Shown piece by piece: positions 17,326-24,391 of a stretch of 33,969 bases of DNA. Within the stretch, counting starts at the first letter, position 1; each line of letters starts with the position of its first letter. The stretch is taken from positions 1-33,969 of the forward strand of contig JAUQOZ010000017.1 of the NCBI GenBank assembly GCA_030550625.1. The letters are read 5' to 3'. The position numbers and the translations under genes were made by a program. The DNA comes from Chloroflexota bacterium. Its GTDB lineage: Bacteria > Chloroflexota > Chloroflexia > Chloroflexales > Chloroflexaceae. The notes below the pieces were generated by a model, which was given only the letters and a program-made list of their open reading frames with translations, ran no database searches and was not told where the DNA came from.

Positions 17326-18609
17326 ATGAAACGCCGCTCACCGCTCTTCTTCATCTTCCTGACCATTTTCATTGACTTGCTCGGCATCGGCATTGTGCTG
17401 CCGCTGCTGCCCGAATATGCCAAAATCGTCGAACGTTCGAGCTGGCCGTGGCTGGCCGATAACCGCGCGCTGATTGTCGGCGCGCTCACCGCTTCATACG
17501 CGCTGATGCAGTTTCTCTTCGCGCCAATCCTTGGTGCGCTTGGCGACCGCTTTGGCCGCCGCCCGGTGCTGCTCTTCAGCCTGTTTGGCGCTGGTCTCAG
17601 CTATCTGGTCTTTGCGCTGGCTGAGAATCTGACCTTCCTTGGCGTCGAGACAGTGATAGGGTTGTTGTTCCTTGCCCGCATTGCCGCCGGTATCACTGGC
17701 GCTAGCATTAGTACGGCGCAAGCCTATATCGCCGATGTCACCCCGCCCAACGAGCGCGCGCGCGGCTTGGGCATGATCGGCGCGGCGTTCGGCCTCGGCT
17801 TTATGCTTGGCCCGGCCATCGGCGGTCTGTTGTCTAACGTTAGTTTGCAGGCGCCGGCGCTCTTCGCTGCTGCGCTGAGCTTCGCCAATTTCGCCTTCGG
17901 CTTCTTCCGCCTGCCCGAGTCGTTGCCGCCTGAGAAGCGCGCCCACACGGTGTCGCGCAACCTTAATCCCGTCAGCCGGTTGGTTGCTGTCGCCGGTGAT
18001 GTCCGCGTCCAGCCCTTTATTCTCGGCAGTGTGCTGCTCAACCTCGCCTTCGCCGGTTTGCAAAGCAACTTCCCGGTGTATAGCGATGTGCGCTTCGGGT
18101 TTGGCCCGCAACAGAACGCGCTCGTCTTTGCCTTTATCGGTTTGATCGCGGTGATTGTGCAAGGCTTTCTGATCCGCAAGCTGGCGCCGCAGTTTGGCGA
18201 GGCGCGGCTGGCTATTGCTGGCTTGACGTTGATGACGATCGGTTTCATCGCCACTGGATTAGCCACCGCGGCATGGATGCTCTTCCCAGCGGTTGGTTTG
18301 GTCGCCCTCGGCAGCGGGATGGTCACGCCGTCGCTGACCAGCCTTGTTTCGCAATCAGTGCTGGCAACTGAACAGGGTACAACCCTTGGCGGTGTGCAGG
18401 CCTTCACGAGCCTCACGATGGTCTTCGGGCCATTGCTGGCCGGCATGCTGTTCGACCTCATCGGGCCGAGCGCGCCGTACCTGATCGGCGCCGGCTTGTT
18501 AGCCAGCGCCCTAGCAGTCTTGTTTGGCACACTGCGCAACCGGCTGCTTACGCTGCCCCAGCCGGTCACAACGAATGCTACCGCCGAGGTGGCGGTGCAT
18601 ACCGACTAG
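17326..18609 (+). CDS. MFS drug/metabolite exporter (TetA-like, DHA1 group)
   Basis: A 427-residue membrane transporter with about 12 hydrophobic helices. It begins MKRRSPLFFIFLTIFIDLLG, and the next stretch reads IGIVLPLLPEY, typical of the TetA-like 12-helix drug:proton antiporters. Motif A is LGDRFGRRPVLL in the loop between helices 2 and 3, and the helix-5 glycine/proline motif appears as GFMLGPAIGGLL. Substrate cannot be inferred; related proteins export tetracyclines or unrelated compounds. The start was set at ATG 17326 with GAGGG 8 nt upstream; another in-frame ATG lies at 17311. The perfect promoter flanked by inverted CTGTGCAA sites suggests tight, inducible repression. The regulator is not in the window. 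Confidence 0.9.
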   Translation: MKRRSPLFFIFLTIFIDLLGIGIVLPLLPEYAKIVERSSWPWLADNRALIVGALTASYALMQFLFAPILGALGDRFGRRPVLLFSLFGAGLSYLVFALAENLTFLGVETVIGLLFLARIAAGITGASISTAQAYIADVTPPNERARGLGMIGAAFGLGFMLGPAIGGLLSNVSLQAPALFAAALSFANFAFGFFRLPESLPPEKRAHTVSRNLNPVSRLVAVAGDVRVQPFILGSVLLNLAFAGLQSNFPVYSDVRFGFGPQQNALVFAFIGLIAVIVQGFLIRKLAPQFGEARLAIAGLTLMTIGFIATGLATAAWMLFPAVGLVALGSGMVTPSLTSLVSQSVLATEQGTTLGGVQAFTSLTMVFGPLLAGMLFDLIGPSAPYLIGAGLLASALAVLFGTLRNRLLTLPQPVTTNATAEVAVHTD

Positions 18610-18630
18610 TGCATAGTATCGGTACTCGAT

Positions 18631-18658
18631 GGAGTGCGGCGGCAACCTGCCGCGCTCC
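18631..18658 (+). terminator. Possible terminator hairpin after the MFS gene
   Basis: GGAGTGCGGC (18631-18640) and GCCGCGCTCC (18649-18658) form a 10-bp stem with one G-U pair and an 8-nt loop. No T-run follows, so termination may be weak or factor-assisted. Confidence 0.4.
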
Positions 18659-18735
18659 CTATCCTGAACAGTGTTACCTTGCCCGGTTGCGTTCGACAAT
18701 ATCACCAATTCCTCACATTTCGGTGTCTAAACCTA

Positions 18736-18774
18736 TTGACATATCTGTGCAACAGTGCTATGCTAACTGTGCAA
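18736..18774 (+). promoter_or_regulatory. Promoter of the SRPBCC gene with two CTGTGCAA sites
   Basis: TTGACA (18736-18741), a 17-nt spacer and TATGCT (18759-18764). CTGTGCAA occurs inside the spacer (18745-18752) and again just after the -10 (18767-18774). The copies are in direct orientation and start 22 nt apart, two helical turns. A site just downstream of the -10 is also found at the MFS promoter. Confidence 0.75.
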
Positions 18775-18806
18775 ATCATTGACAACACCAGAGACAGGAG
18801 AGTTCC

Positions 18807-19280
18807 ATGATTAAAGTAGGACGGCGCTGCCACATTGAGGGGGTTACGCCTGAGCAGGTGTTCACGACGTTGTCGGATCCTAGCCTGATTAGCCAGATTT
18901 TGCCGCGTGTGCAAAAAACCGAGTTGCTGGATCGCGACGATGTGGTTCGCCATGCCCGCCTCGTCACCTATATGTCGATGGGTGGATTGTTTGGCACCAT
19001 CCGCTGCGAAGGCGACTTAGTGTGGCAAGACAACCGCGAGATTGTGTTTACGGTGCGCACGCCGCTGCCGGTCGAAACGCGCTGGGTGATCAACCAAGCC
19101 GTCAACGGCACTGATATTCAAGTGGTCATGGGCATTGACCTTGCGCCGATGCTGGGGATGATGGCATCGTTCGTGCCTGAAAAGACGGTCGCTGATATGC
19201 TTGGTGCTGATCTAGAAACCGCCCTGCGCGGCCTCGCTCGTCACACTCGGCAATCGCTGTCAGCCCGCGCTGCTGCCTGA
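18807..19280 (+). CDS. SRPBCC-superfamily (CoxG/polyketide cyclase-like) protein
   Basis: A 157-residue single-domain protein with the START/SRPBCC pattern: an opening strand (VGRRCHIEGVTPEQVFTTLSDPSLISQILP), a run of beta strands, and a long C-terminal helix (VADMLGADLETALRGLARHTRQ). Such folds bind hydrophobic ligands in a deep cavity; some members act as cyclases, others as lipid or stress carriers. The ligand is unknown. AGGAG precedes the ATG. It follows the MFS exporter and shares its operator word, so the two may answer to the same regulator and perhaps the same small molecule (inference). A strong palindromic terminator follows. Confidence 0.8.
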   Translation: MIKVGRRCHIEGVTPEQVFTTLSDPSLISQILPRVQKTELLDRDDVVRHARLVTYMSMGGLFGTIRCEGDLVWQDNREIVFTVRTPLPVETRWVINQAVNGTDIQVVMGIDLAPMLGMMASFVPEKTVADMLGADLETALRGLARHTRQSLSARAAA

Positions 19281-19306
19281 GTAACACTCTTTCTGTCTCT
19301 GGTATA

Positions 19307-19347
19307 ATCGCAGAGCGCCATTATAATGGCGCTCTGCGATCTTTTTT
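19307..19347 (+). terminator. Strong rho-independent terminator
   Basis: A perfect 34-bp palindrome (19307-19340) built from ATCGCAGAGCGCCATTA and its complement, followed by CTTTTTT (19341-19347). It ends the SRPBCC gene 26 nt after its stop. Confidence 0.9.
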
Positions 19348-19377
19348 GCCGCTCCGGCGTAGAGTCGGGGGAAGACT

Positions 19378-20211
19378 ATGATCGACCTCATGCAGATCGG
19401 GCTTGGGTTCATGCTCAGCGTTGCGATCGGCGGCGTCGCGTTTGCCCGTCGCTCACTGAGCGAGAGCGGCTGGTTGGGCGCGGTGTTGGTCGGAACGCTG
19501 ACGTTTGGCTTTGGTGGTTGGCCATGGGGATTAACGCTGATCGTTTTTTTTGTGACGAGCAGCATTCTCTCGCACTACAAAGAATCGATTAAAGAGCGGC
19601 GGGCTGCCGAGAAGTTTTCCAAGGGCGGCAGACGCGATTTCTTCCAGACCATCGCCAACGGCGGGTTGGGTGCGCTCTGCGCGGTCGCGTTTGCGCTCAG
19701 CGGCCAGCCGTGGTGGCTGCTTGCCGCCTTCGTTGGCCTGATGGCAACGGTGAATGCTGATACGTGGGCCACCGAACTCGGCGTGCTCAGCCCGCACCAA
19801 CCGCGCCTGATCACCACCCGCCAGCCGGTGCCGCCGGGTACGTCGGGTGGCGTCACCGTGCTCGGCACCTCGGCTGCCGCAGCCGGCGGCCTCATTATTG
19901 GGCTGGCCATGTTTGGCTTTAGCGCGCTGGCCACGCCGGGCGATCCCTTACCGTGGTGGATGATCCCCGCCGGTCTGATCGGTGGCTTGGGTGGCGCCCT
20001 GTTTGACAGTTGGCTCGGCGCGACTGTCCAAGCCATTTATGTCTACCCCGACGGGCGCGAAACCGAGCGCCGGGTGGCTCGCGACGGCACCCCTAACCGC
20101 TTCCTACGCGGCTGGCGCTGGATGGATAACGATCTGGTGAATTTGATTAGCTCGGTGGGTGGAGCGATCATCGCGATTGTGATCGCGATGATCGCCGGGG
20201 GCGCGCGGTAG
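19378..20211 (+). CDS. DUF92 integral membrane protein (VTE6/phytyl-phosphate kinase-like family)
   Basis: A 277-residue protein with about six hydrophobic segments and the DUF92 signatures: NADTWATELG in the middle, then GTSGGVTVLG, and DSWLGATVQ towards the end. DUF92 includes the plant and cyanobacterial VTE6 phytyl-phosphate kinase, which salvages phytol from chlorophyll, as well as archaeal and bacterial members of unproven role. In a phototroph a prenyl-phosphate or phytol-recycling role is reasonable, but no pigment or quinone gene sits beside it. The ATG at 19378 follows GGGGGAAG closely. The C-terminus ends inside a short inverted repeat shared with the convergent PspC gene. Confidence 0.85.
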   Translation: MIDLMQIGLGFMLSVAIGGVAFARRSLSESGWLGAVLVGTLTFGFGGWPWGLTLIVFFVTSSILSHYKESIKERRAAEKFSKGGRRDFFQTIANGGLGALCAVAFALSGQPWWLLAAFVGLMATVNADTWATELGVLSPHQPRLITTRQPVPPGTSGGVTVLGTSAAAAGGLIIGLAMFGFSALATPGDPLPWWMIPAGLIGGLGGALFDSWLGATVQAIYVYPDGRETERRVARDGTPNRFLRGWRWMDNDLVNLISSVGGAIIAIVIAMIAGGAR

Positions 20212-20250
20212 GGGTGCGTGGTAGGTGCAGCGCGGCGCACTGCCCCTACC
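20207..20250. terminator. Inverted repeat between convergent genes
   Basis: GGTAGGGG (20207-20214) and CCCCTACC (20243-20250) flank a GC-rich centre that can extend the fold. It spans the DUF92 stop and ends just before the PspC stop. It may act as a bidirectional block, but it has no T-run on either strand. Confidence 0.35.
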
Positions 20251-20255
20251 CGACC

Positions 20256-20783
20256 CTACCGCGCCCGCCGCAAGAGCACTAAACCCGCCACGATCATCAA
20301 CACCGGGAACAGCAACGAGAGGTTGATCCCCAATTGCTCGAGCAGGATGATCCCGCCGATTCCAATCAAGATCAAGCCAAGCAAGCTCCAGTTCCGCCGG
20401 CGGGGTGGCGTGGTCGCCAGATTGACCGTCTCACCAACCGCCGGCCCGCCAATCGGTTGGCCAGTCAGCGGATCAAACCGATAGCTCGGATCAGGTGCAT
20501 ACCCTACTCGTGCTTGCCCGCCGCTTTGCGTTTGGCGGGCAAAGACCTCTTGGCTGGCTGGTGTTGTACCGCTGGCCGAGGGGGTAAACGGCGTTGTCGG
20601 GGTGTCTTTTGGCATCACAATCCAGAGCACGAGATAGATCGGTAAGCTAATACCGTTGATGAAAAAGACCAGCACAAAGATGAGGCGGACAATCACTGGG
20701 TCAACGGCAAAGTATTGCGCCAGCCCGCCACAGACGCCGCCAATCATCTTGTCGGTGCTGCTGCGCGTGAGTCGAGTCTGCAT
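20256..20783 (-). CDS. PspC-domain membrane protein
   Basis: A 175-residue protein. The N-terminal PspC domain (about residues 1-60) carries the family's [14 protein letters not shown] followed by a membrane segment ([20 protein letters not shown] and on to [10 protein letters not shown]). A polar Pro/Thr/Gln linker follows. A C-terminal hydrophobic pair ([19 protein letters not shown], then [15 protein letters not shown]) resembles the LiaF/DUF5668-type membrane region. PspC-type proteins take part in membrane-stress responses. No PspA or sensor kinase gene is adjacent. GGAAGGAG lies upstream of the ATG. Confidence 0.85.
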   Translation of the reverse strand: MQTRLTRSSTDKMIGGVCGGLAQYFAVDPVIVRLIFVLVFFINGISLPIYLVLWIVMPKDTPTTPFTPSASGTTPASQEVFARQTQSGGQARVGYAPDPSYRFDPLTGQPIGGPAVGETVNLATTPPRRRNWSLLGLILIGIGGIILLEQLGINLSLLFPVLMIVAGLVLLRRAR

Positions 20784-20879
20784 AGCTCACTCCTTCCAAC
20801 CGGGGCGCATGAGGCGCGCCTGCATGCTCTGGCAATATGACGCCGGCAACGCCGGATTGTTGCACCTTCCCGCCAATGA

Positions 20880-21428
20880 TTATGCCTGCATCTGCGCTAA
20901 TGCCTCCCGGTAGACCGGAAAGGTATCGTGCCAGAGCACCATGCGCACCAGCGCCGGGGCCTGATGGAGCAGCAAATCTTCGCGGAGTGCGCGCAAGACC
21001 AACGGCGCCGCGCGCTCGACCGGGAAGCCGTAGATGCCGGTGGCGATGCTGGGGAAGGCAATGCTGTCCAGACCGTATTGGCGAGCCAACGCCAGACTGG
21101 CATGGTACGCGCTAATCAACAGCCGGTCGGCTTCTGCTGGGTCATAACGGCGAAAGATCGGCCCCACCGCGTGAATCACATACCGCGCCGGCAAAGCAAA
21201 ACCGGGGGTAATCCGCGCCTCGCCGGTCGGGCAAGGCGCGACCGCGTTGCACGCCTGCTGCATCTGCTCGGCGCCGGCAGCGCGGAAGATCGCGCCGCAC
21301 ACCCCGCCGCCTTGCTGCAACGCCTCGTTGGCGGCATTGACAATCGCATCGACCGCTTGGGTGACAAGATCCCCCTCAACCAGCTCAATCCGGGATTGGC
21401 CTACGTGCAGCGAGAGCACTTGATCCAT
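20880..21428 (-). CDS. Macrodomain protein (O-acetyl-ADP-ribose deacetylase type)
   Basis: A 182-residue single macrodomain. The ADP-ribose-binding signatures are GDLV (19-22), AIVNAANEAL with NAAN at 31-34, the glycine run GGGVCGAI, and the phosphate-loop segment SIATGIYGFPVERAA. It resembles YmdB/MacroD hydrolases that remove ADP-ribose from proteins or deacetylate O-acetyl-ADP-ribose. AAGGAGG precedes the ATG. It is divergent from the NYN/OST-HTH gene and shares a 202-nt upstream region containing a CTGTGC/GCACAG palindrome. Confidence 0.9.
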   Translation of the reverse strand: MDQVLSLHVGQSRIELVEGDLVTQAVDAIVNAANEALQQGGGVCGAIFRAAGAEQMQQACNAVAPCPTGEARITPGFALPARYVIHAVGPIFRRYDPAEADRLLISAYHASLALARQYGLDSIAFPSIATGIYGFPVERAAPLVLRALREDLLLHQAPALVRMVLWHDTFPVYREALAQMQA

Positions 21429-21561
21429 CGCGCGCCTCCTTAGCTTGCCTACAGCTTGTTCGACGCCGTATGTAACGCAGAACTGTAGCAGACCATGCAG
21501 CGTTTGTAAAACACCTATCGTTAAGAGTAATCGTCAGCCTTCGTACCCGATTTGCCTCAAT

Positions 21562-21582
21562 CTGTGCAACGTTTGCGCACAG
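21562..21582. promoter_or_regulatory. Palindromic operator candidate between macrodomain and NYN genes
   Basis: CTGTGC (21562-21567) and GCACAG (21577-21582) are perfect inverted half-sites 9 nt apart. The left side extends to the shared word CTGTGCAA. It lies 49 nt before the NYN start and about 135 nt from the macrodomain start. I did not find a convincing -35/-10 pair for either gene. Confidence 0.5.
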
Positions 21583-21630
21583 GCAACGTATCTTACAGTA
21601 AAGGAACATCCTTAGCTTCACGAGGTCACG

Positions 21631-22626
21631 ATGCCGCCATCACCACCCAACCTCTTGCTCAAGCACGTCAACAGCGCCTTTCGCCAGTTGATTCGCACCG
21701 ATCACCATCTCCCGCCAACCAACGACATCATCACGACCCCGGCCACCCTGCTCGCGCCGGAACGCCGGGTGGCGCTGCTGATCGACGGCGAAAACTGCCC
21801 AGCCACCTACGCCGAACAGGTCATGCGTCACCTTGCCCACGAACATGGCGCAATCGTGGTTCGCCGGGTCTACGCCAACTGGTCACTCCCCAATAACCAC
21901 AGTTGGATCGAGCCGGTGGCGCGCTACGATCTGCGCCCCATCCATCAGGGCCGGGTGGCGACCAACAAGAACGCAATCGACATTTTGCTCACCGTCGAGG
22001 CAATGGAGCTGCTCTATCAAGAACGGATCACCTGCTTCTATCTCGCGGCCAGCGATAGCGACTACACACCGCTGGTCAACCGCTTGCGCGCCGCTGGCGC
22101 GGAAGTGATCGTGATCGGCAATGGCCATACCTCCGACTCCCTGAAAGAAGCGTGTAACCGCTTTATCCCGTTGACCAAGCCAGAACCGGCCACAAGCGGC
22201 GAGGGTGCAAGTATGGCTGAAGTTACGCCCCAGCCACCAACACCTACGTCGTCCCACGCAACGGCCGTACCGCCACGCTCCGCTGCTACACTGCCTAGTG
22301 CATCTACACTTGCCGGCCAGTCTGCACCAGCGACCACGGACTCAACGGCAGCGACCATCAGGCCCCTCTACGAAGCGGCCTTCCTGATTGTGCAAGCTAT
22401 CTGTCAAGCGCCCAAACGTGACCGCGAAGGATGGGTTGGCATTGGCGTGCTCGGCCAGCATCTGCGCCGTCTTGATCGAACGTTCGACGCCAAGCAGTTC
22501 GGCCATAGCAAGCTGTCACAACTCGCCGCAGCTTGCATAGCAGAATACCCACATTTCTTCGAGCTACGGGAGTCGAATCCTTACCCACTCGATATCCGGC
22601 TCAAAGTGAGGACATCCATCCCTTAG
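21631..22626 (+). CDS. NYN-domain (LabA-like PIN nuclease) protein with C-terminal OST-HTH/LOTUS domain
   Basis: A 331-residue protein. The NYN/PIN domain (about 45-170) has its acidic residues in place: D52 in ALLIDGEN, D117 in NAIDILLTVEAM, and D142/D144 in ASDSDYTPLV. These suggest a metal-dependent RNase. A low-complexity Pro/Thr/Ala/Ser linker (about 185-245) leads to a C-terminal region beginning YEAAFLIVQAIC and including WVGIGVLGQHLRRLD and FELRES, which fits an OST-HTH/LOTUS RNA-binding domain. This NYN plus OST-HTH pairing is a known bacterial architecture thought to act on RNA. GAGG precedes the ATG. A perfect 16-bp palindrome (22629-22644) follows the stop. Confidence 0.87.
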   Translation: MPPSPPNLLLKHVNSAFRQLIRTDHHLPPTNDIITTPATLLAPERRVALLIDGENCPATYAEQVMRHLAHEHGAIVVRRVYANWSLPNNHSWIEPVARYDLRPIHQGRVATNKNAIDILLTVEAMELLYQERITCFYLAASDSDYTPLVNRLRAAGAEVIVIGNGHTSDSLKEACNRFIPLTKPEPATSGEGASMAEVTPQPPTPTSSHATAVPPRSAATLPSASTLAGQSAPATTDSTAATIRPLYEAAFLIVQAICQAPKRDREGWVGIGVLGQHLRRLDRTFDAKQFGHSKLSQLAAACIAEYPHFFELRESNPYPLDIRLKVRTSIP

Positions 22627-22628
22627 TT

Positions 22629-22644
22629 GAGCGATCGATCGCTC
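22629..22644. repeat. 16-bp perfect palindrome after the NYN gene
   Basis: GAGCGATCGATCGCTC begins two bases after the NYN stop. It resembles GCGATCGC-type words common in some genomes. With no T-run it is a poor terminator. Confidence 0.5.
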
Positions 22645-22676
22645 GCCAATCACCCCATCACTTGTGCTATCATGGC

Positions 22677-22708
22677 GTTGTAAAAACCGCGCGATCAGGT
22701 TTTACAAC
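22677..22708. promoter_or_regulatory. Inverted repeat upstream of rsfS
   Basis: GTTGTAAAA (22677-22685) and TTTTACAAC (22700-22708) are perfect inverted arms around a 14-nt centre, 56 nt before rsfS. It could be an operator or the terminator stem of the preceding gene; no T-run follows. Confidence 0.45.
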
Positions 22709-22764
22709 CTGCGTCAAATATGATAGGATCAAGATAACGATAACGCGACGCAACATAGGAGGAC

Positions 22765-23115
22765 ATGACCATCGAGACAGGAATGATTGCCCGCCGCATC
22801 GTCGAGCTGGTCGAAGACAAGCAGGCCCACGACATTATGCTGCTTGACATTCGCCCGCAGACAACCATCGCCGATTACTTCATCATCTGCACCGCCGACA
22901 ACGATCGGCAAATGCGCGCGATCATCGACCACATCGACGAGAAGATTTCGACCGAGCACGGGTTGAACCCGCGCATCGAGGGGAGCGCCGACACCGGCTG
23001 GATCGTGCTCGACTATCGTGATATTGTCGTGCATATCTTTAGCCAGAGCCAGCGTGAGTACTACCGGCTCGAACGTCTCTGGAGCAAGGCGATGCCGGTA
23101 GTCGTCGTACAGTGA
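22765..23115 (+). CDS. rsfS: Ribosomal silencing factor RsfS
   Basis: A 116-residue protein of the RsfS/Iojap family. The core LLDIRPQTTIADYFIICTAD, followed by RQMRAIIDHIDEKI and the ending WIVLDYRDIVVHIF then SQREYYRLERLW, is diagnostic. RsfS binds protein L14 of the large subunit and blocks subunit joining when nutrients are scarce. Length is normal. TAGGAGG lies just before the ATG. A small membrane protein gene starts 9 nt after its stop and is probably co-transcribed. Confidence 0.95.
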   Translation: MTIETGMIARRIVELVEDKQAHDIMLLDIRPQTTIADYFIICTADNDRQMRAIIDHIDEKISTEHGLNPRIEGSADTGWIVLDYRDIVVHIFSQSQREYYRLERLWSKAMPVVVVQ

Positions 23116-23123
23116 GGAGCATT

Positions 23124-23339
23124 ATGGGCAAGGAGACTACGCGGCGCAAGGCGGCGTCGCGACGCAAGCGGTTCGTGTTGTTCGCCAGTGGCGCTGCGCT
23201 CGGCAGCGCGCTCGGCCTCATCGCCGGATCAGTCCTAACCTTCTGGCTCGGCGAGGGGGCGCTGCGCGCTATTCAGCGCGGGTTGCGCCGGCTCGGCGGC
23301 GACGATGGACGGCCGCATTTTGACCTGCTGATGCAGTAG
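23124..23339 (+). CDS. Small basic single-pass membrane protein
   Basis: A 71-residue protein with a very basic N-terminus (KETTRRKAASRRKR), one membrane helix (about residues 18-43, FVLFASGAALGSALGLIAGSVLTFWLG) and a short polar tail. The Lys/Arg-rich start and Gly/Ala-rich helix recall YtxH-like proteins, but similarity is too weak to name it. GAGGAG lies 4 nt before the ATG, and the gene follows rsfS closely on the same strand. Function unknown. Confidence 0.6.
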   Translation: MGKETTRRKAASRRKRFVLFASGAALGSALGLIAGSVLTFWLGEGALRAIQRGLRRLGGDDGRPHFDLLMQ

Positions 23340-23409
23340 GCCATGCCGAATCGGGTAACGATGGAGTTGCCTGCAAGGGGATGCTCTCCGGTTGTCTGAG
23401 CATAAAAGG

Positions 23410-23443
23410 CGACTCTGGCGTTAGCATGCGCCAGAGTCGTTTG
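23410..23443 (+). terminator. Rho-independent terminator upstream of the SDR gene
   Basis: CGACTCTGGCG (23410-23420) and CGCCAGAGTCG (23429-23439) form a perfect 11-bp stem with an 8-nt loop, followed by TTTG. It ends the rsfS transcript 70 nt after the small membrane gene and lies directly before the SDR start, so a promoter for the SDR gene is not obvious. Confidence 0.7.
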
Positions 23444-23463
23444 TATCAGCGAGAGGAGTGCCC

Positions 23464-24165
23464 ATGGATCTGGCAGGAAAAGTGGCGATTGTCACCGGCG
23501 GAACCGGCGGGTTAGGAGTTGCGGTGGTGGAACGGCTGCTTGGCGCTGGCGCAACCGTAATAACACCGTATCTTGATGAGACGGCCTTTGCGCGGCTGCA
23601 TGAGTGCTGCCCCGCCGCCATCGGCGTGCGTGTCGATTTGACCGATGAAGCGGCGGCCAAAGCGACCTACGACGCTATTGCGGCGACGCACGGCGGCATC
23701 GACATTCTGGTCAATTCCGCCGGCGGCTTCGCTGGCGGCGAGCCGGTGCATCAAACGCCGTGGTCGCTCTGGCAAAGCCAGCTCGACATCAACCTCAAGA
23801 CGGCGGTCATCTCGTGCGCCGCGGCCATTCCCCACATGATCGCCCGCGGCGGCGGCGCGATCGTCAATGTCAGCAGCCGCACCGCCACCCAAGCCGGCGC
23901 CAACCTCGCCGCCTATGCCGCTGCCAAGCGTGCCGTGCTGCAACTGACCGAAGCGCTCGCCGCCGAACTCCTCCCCCACGATATTACCGTCAACGCCGTC
24001 CTGCCGAGCGTGATCGATACGCCGGCCAACCGGGCAGCCATGCCCAAGTCCAACCACGAGCGCTGGGTCAAACCCAGCGAGATTGCGGCGGTGATCCATT
24101 TTCTAGTCGGCCCCGCCGCGCGCATCATCAGCGGCGCCGCCATCCCGGTGTATGGGAAGGCGTAG
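23464..24165 (+). CDS. Short-chain dehydrogenase/reductase (SDR)
   Basis: A 233-residue classical SDR. The dinucleotide loop is TGGTGGLG (11-18). The next signature reads NSAGG at 84-88 in place of the usual NAG. N110 lies in LDINLKT. The catalytic serine region is VNVSSRT (S137/S138), and Y151-x3-K155 is in YAAAKRA. All four catalytic-tetrad positions are therefore filled. It uses NAD(P)H to interconvert an alcohol and a carbonyl; substrate unknown. AGGAG sits 5 nt before the ATG. A GTG two codons earlier is in frame but would overlap that site. It is the last ordinary gene before the four-gene operon. Confidence 0.92.
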   Translation: MDLAGKVAIVTGGTGGLGVAVVERLLGAGATVITPYLDETAFARLHECCPAAIGVRVDLTDEAAAKATYDAIAATHGGIDILVNSAGGFAGGEPVHQTPWSLWQSQLDINLKTAVISCAAAIPHMIARGGGAIVNVSSRTATQAGANLAAYAAAKRAVLQLTEALAAELLPHDITVNAVLPSVIDTPANRAAMPKSNHERWVKPSEIAAVIHFLVGPAARIISGAAIPVYGKA

Positions 24166-24391
24166 CGGGGAGGGGGTAATGACTCCATCGCGTCAGGTCG
24201 AAAAAACAGCAACTTCATCATCCAATGGCTGATCTTTCCAATTGAATCTAGTGCAACGAATATCTGTGCAACCAATCCTGCCAGTACAGCGAGCTATCCT
24301 GTGATGGCTTTGCAGACCATTCCTTGGTAATTGCTTAGTAACATCCTCATGTATAGTAGAGGCAGGATATGCCTTTACTTTTTTTCAAGCT
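24166..24391 (+). promoter_or_regulatory. Upstream region of the four-gene operon with CTGTGCAA and a start-site hairpin
   Basis: A 226-nt gap, AT-richer than its left neighbour. CTGTGCAA at 24264-24271 lies in ATATCTGTGCAAC, a 13-nt word also present at the SRPBCC promoter. GTGCAAC occurs twice (24251-24257 and 24266-24272). TATAGT (24352-24357) could be a -10, with TTGCTT (24331-24336) as a poor -35 at only 15-nt spacing. GCAGGATA (24362-24369) is mirrored by TATCCTGC (24397-24404), spanning a T7 run and the start codon. No Shine-Dalgarno sequence is seen. Confidence 0.45.
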
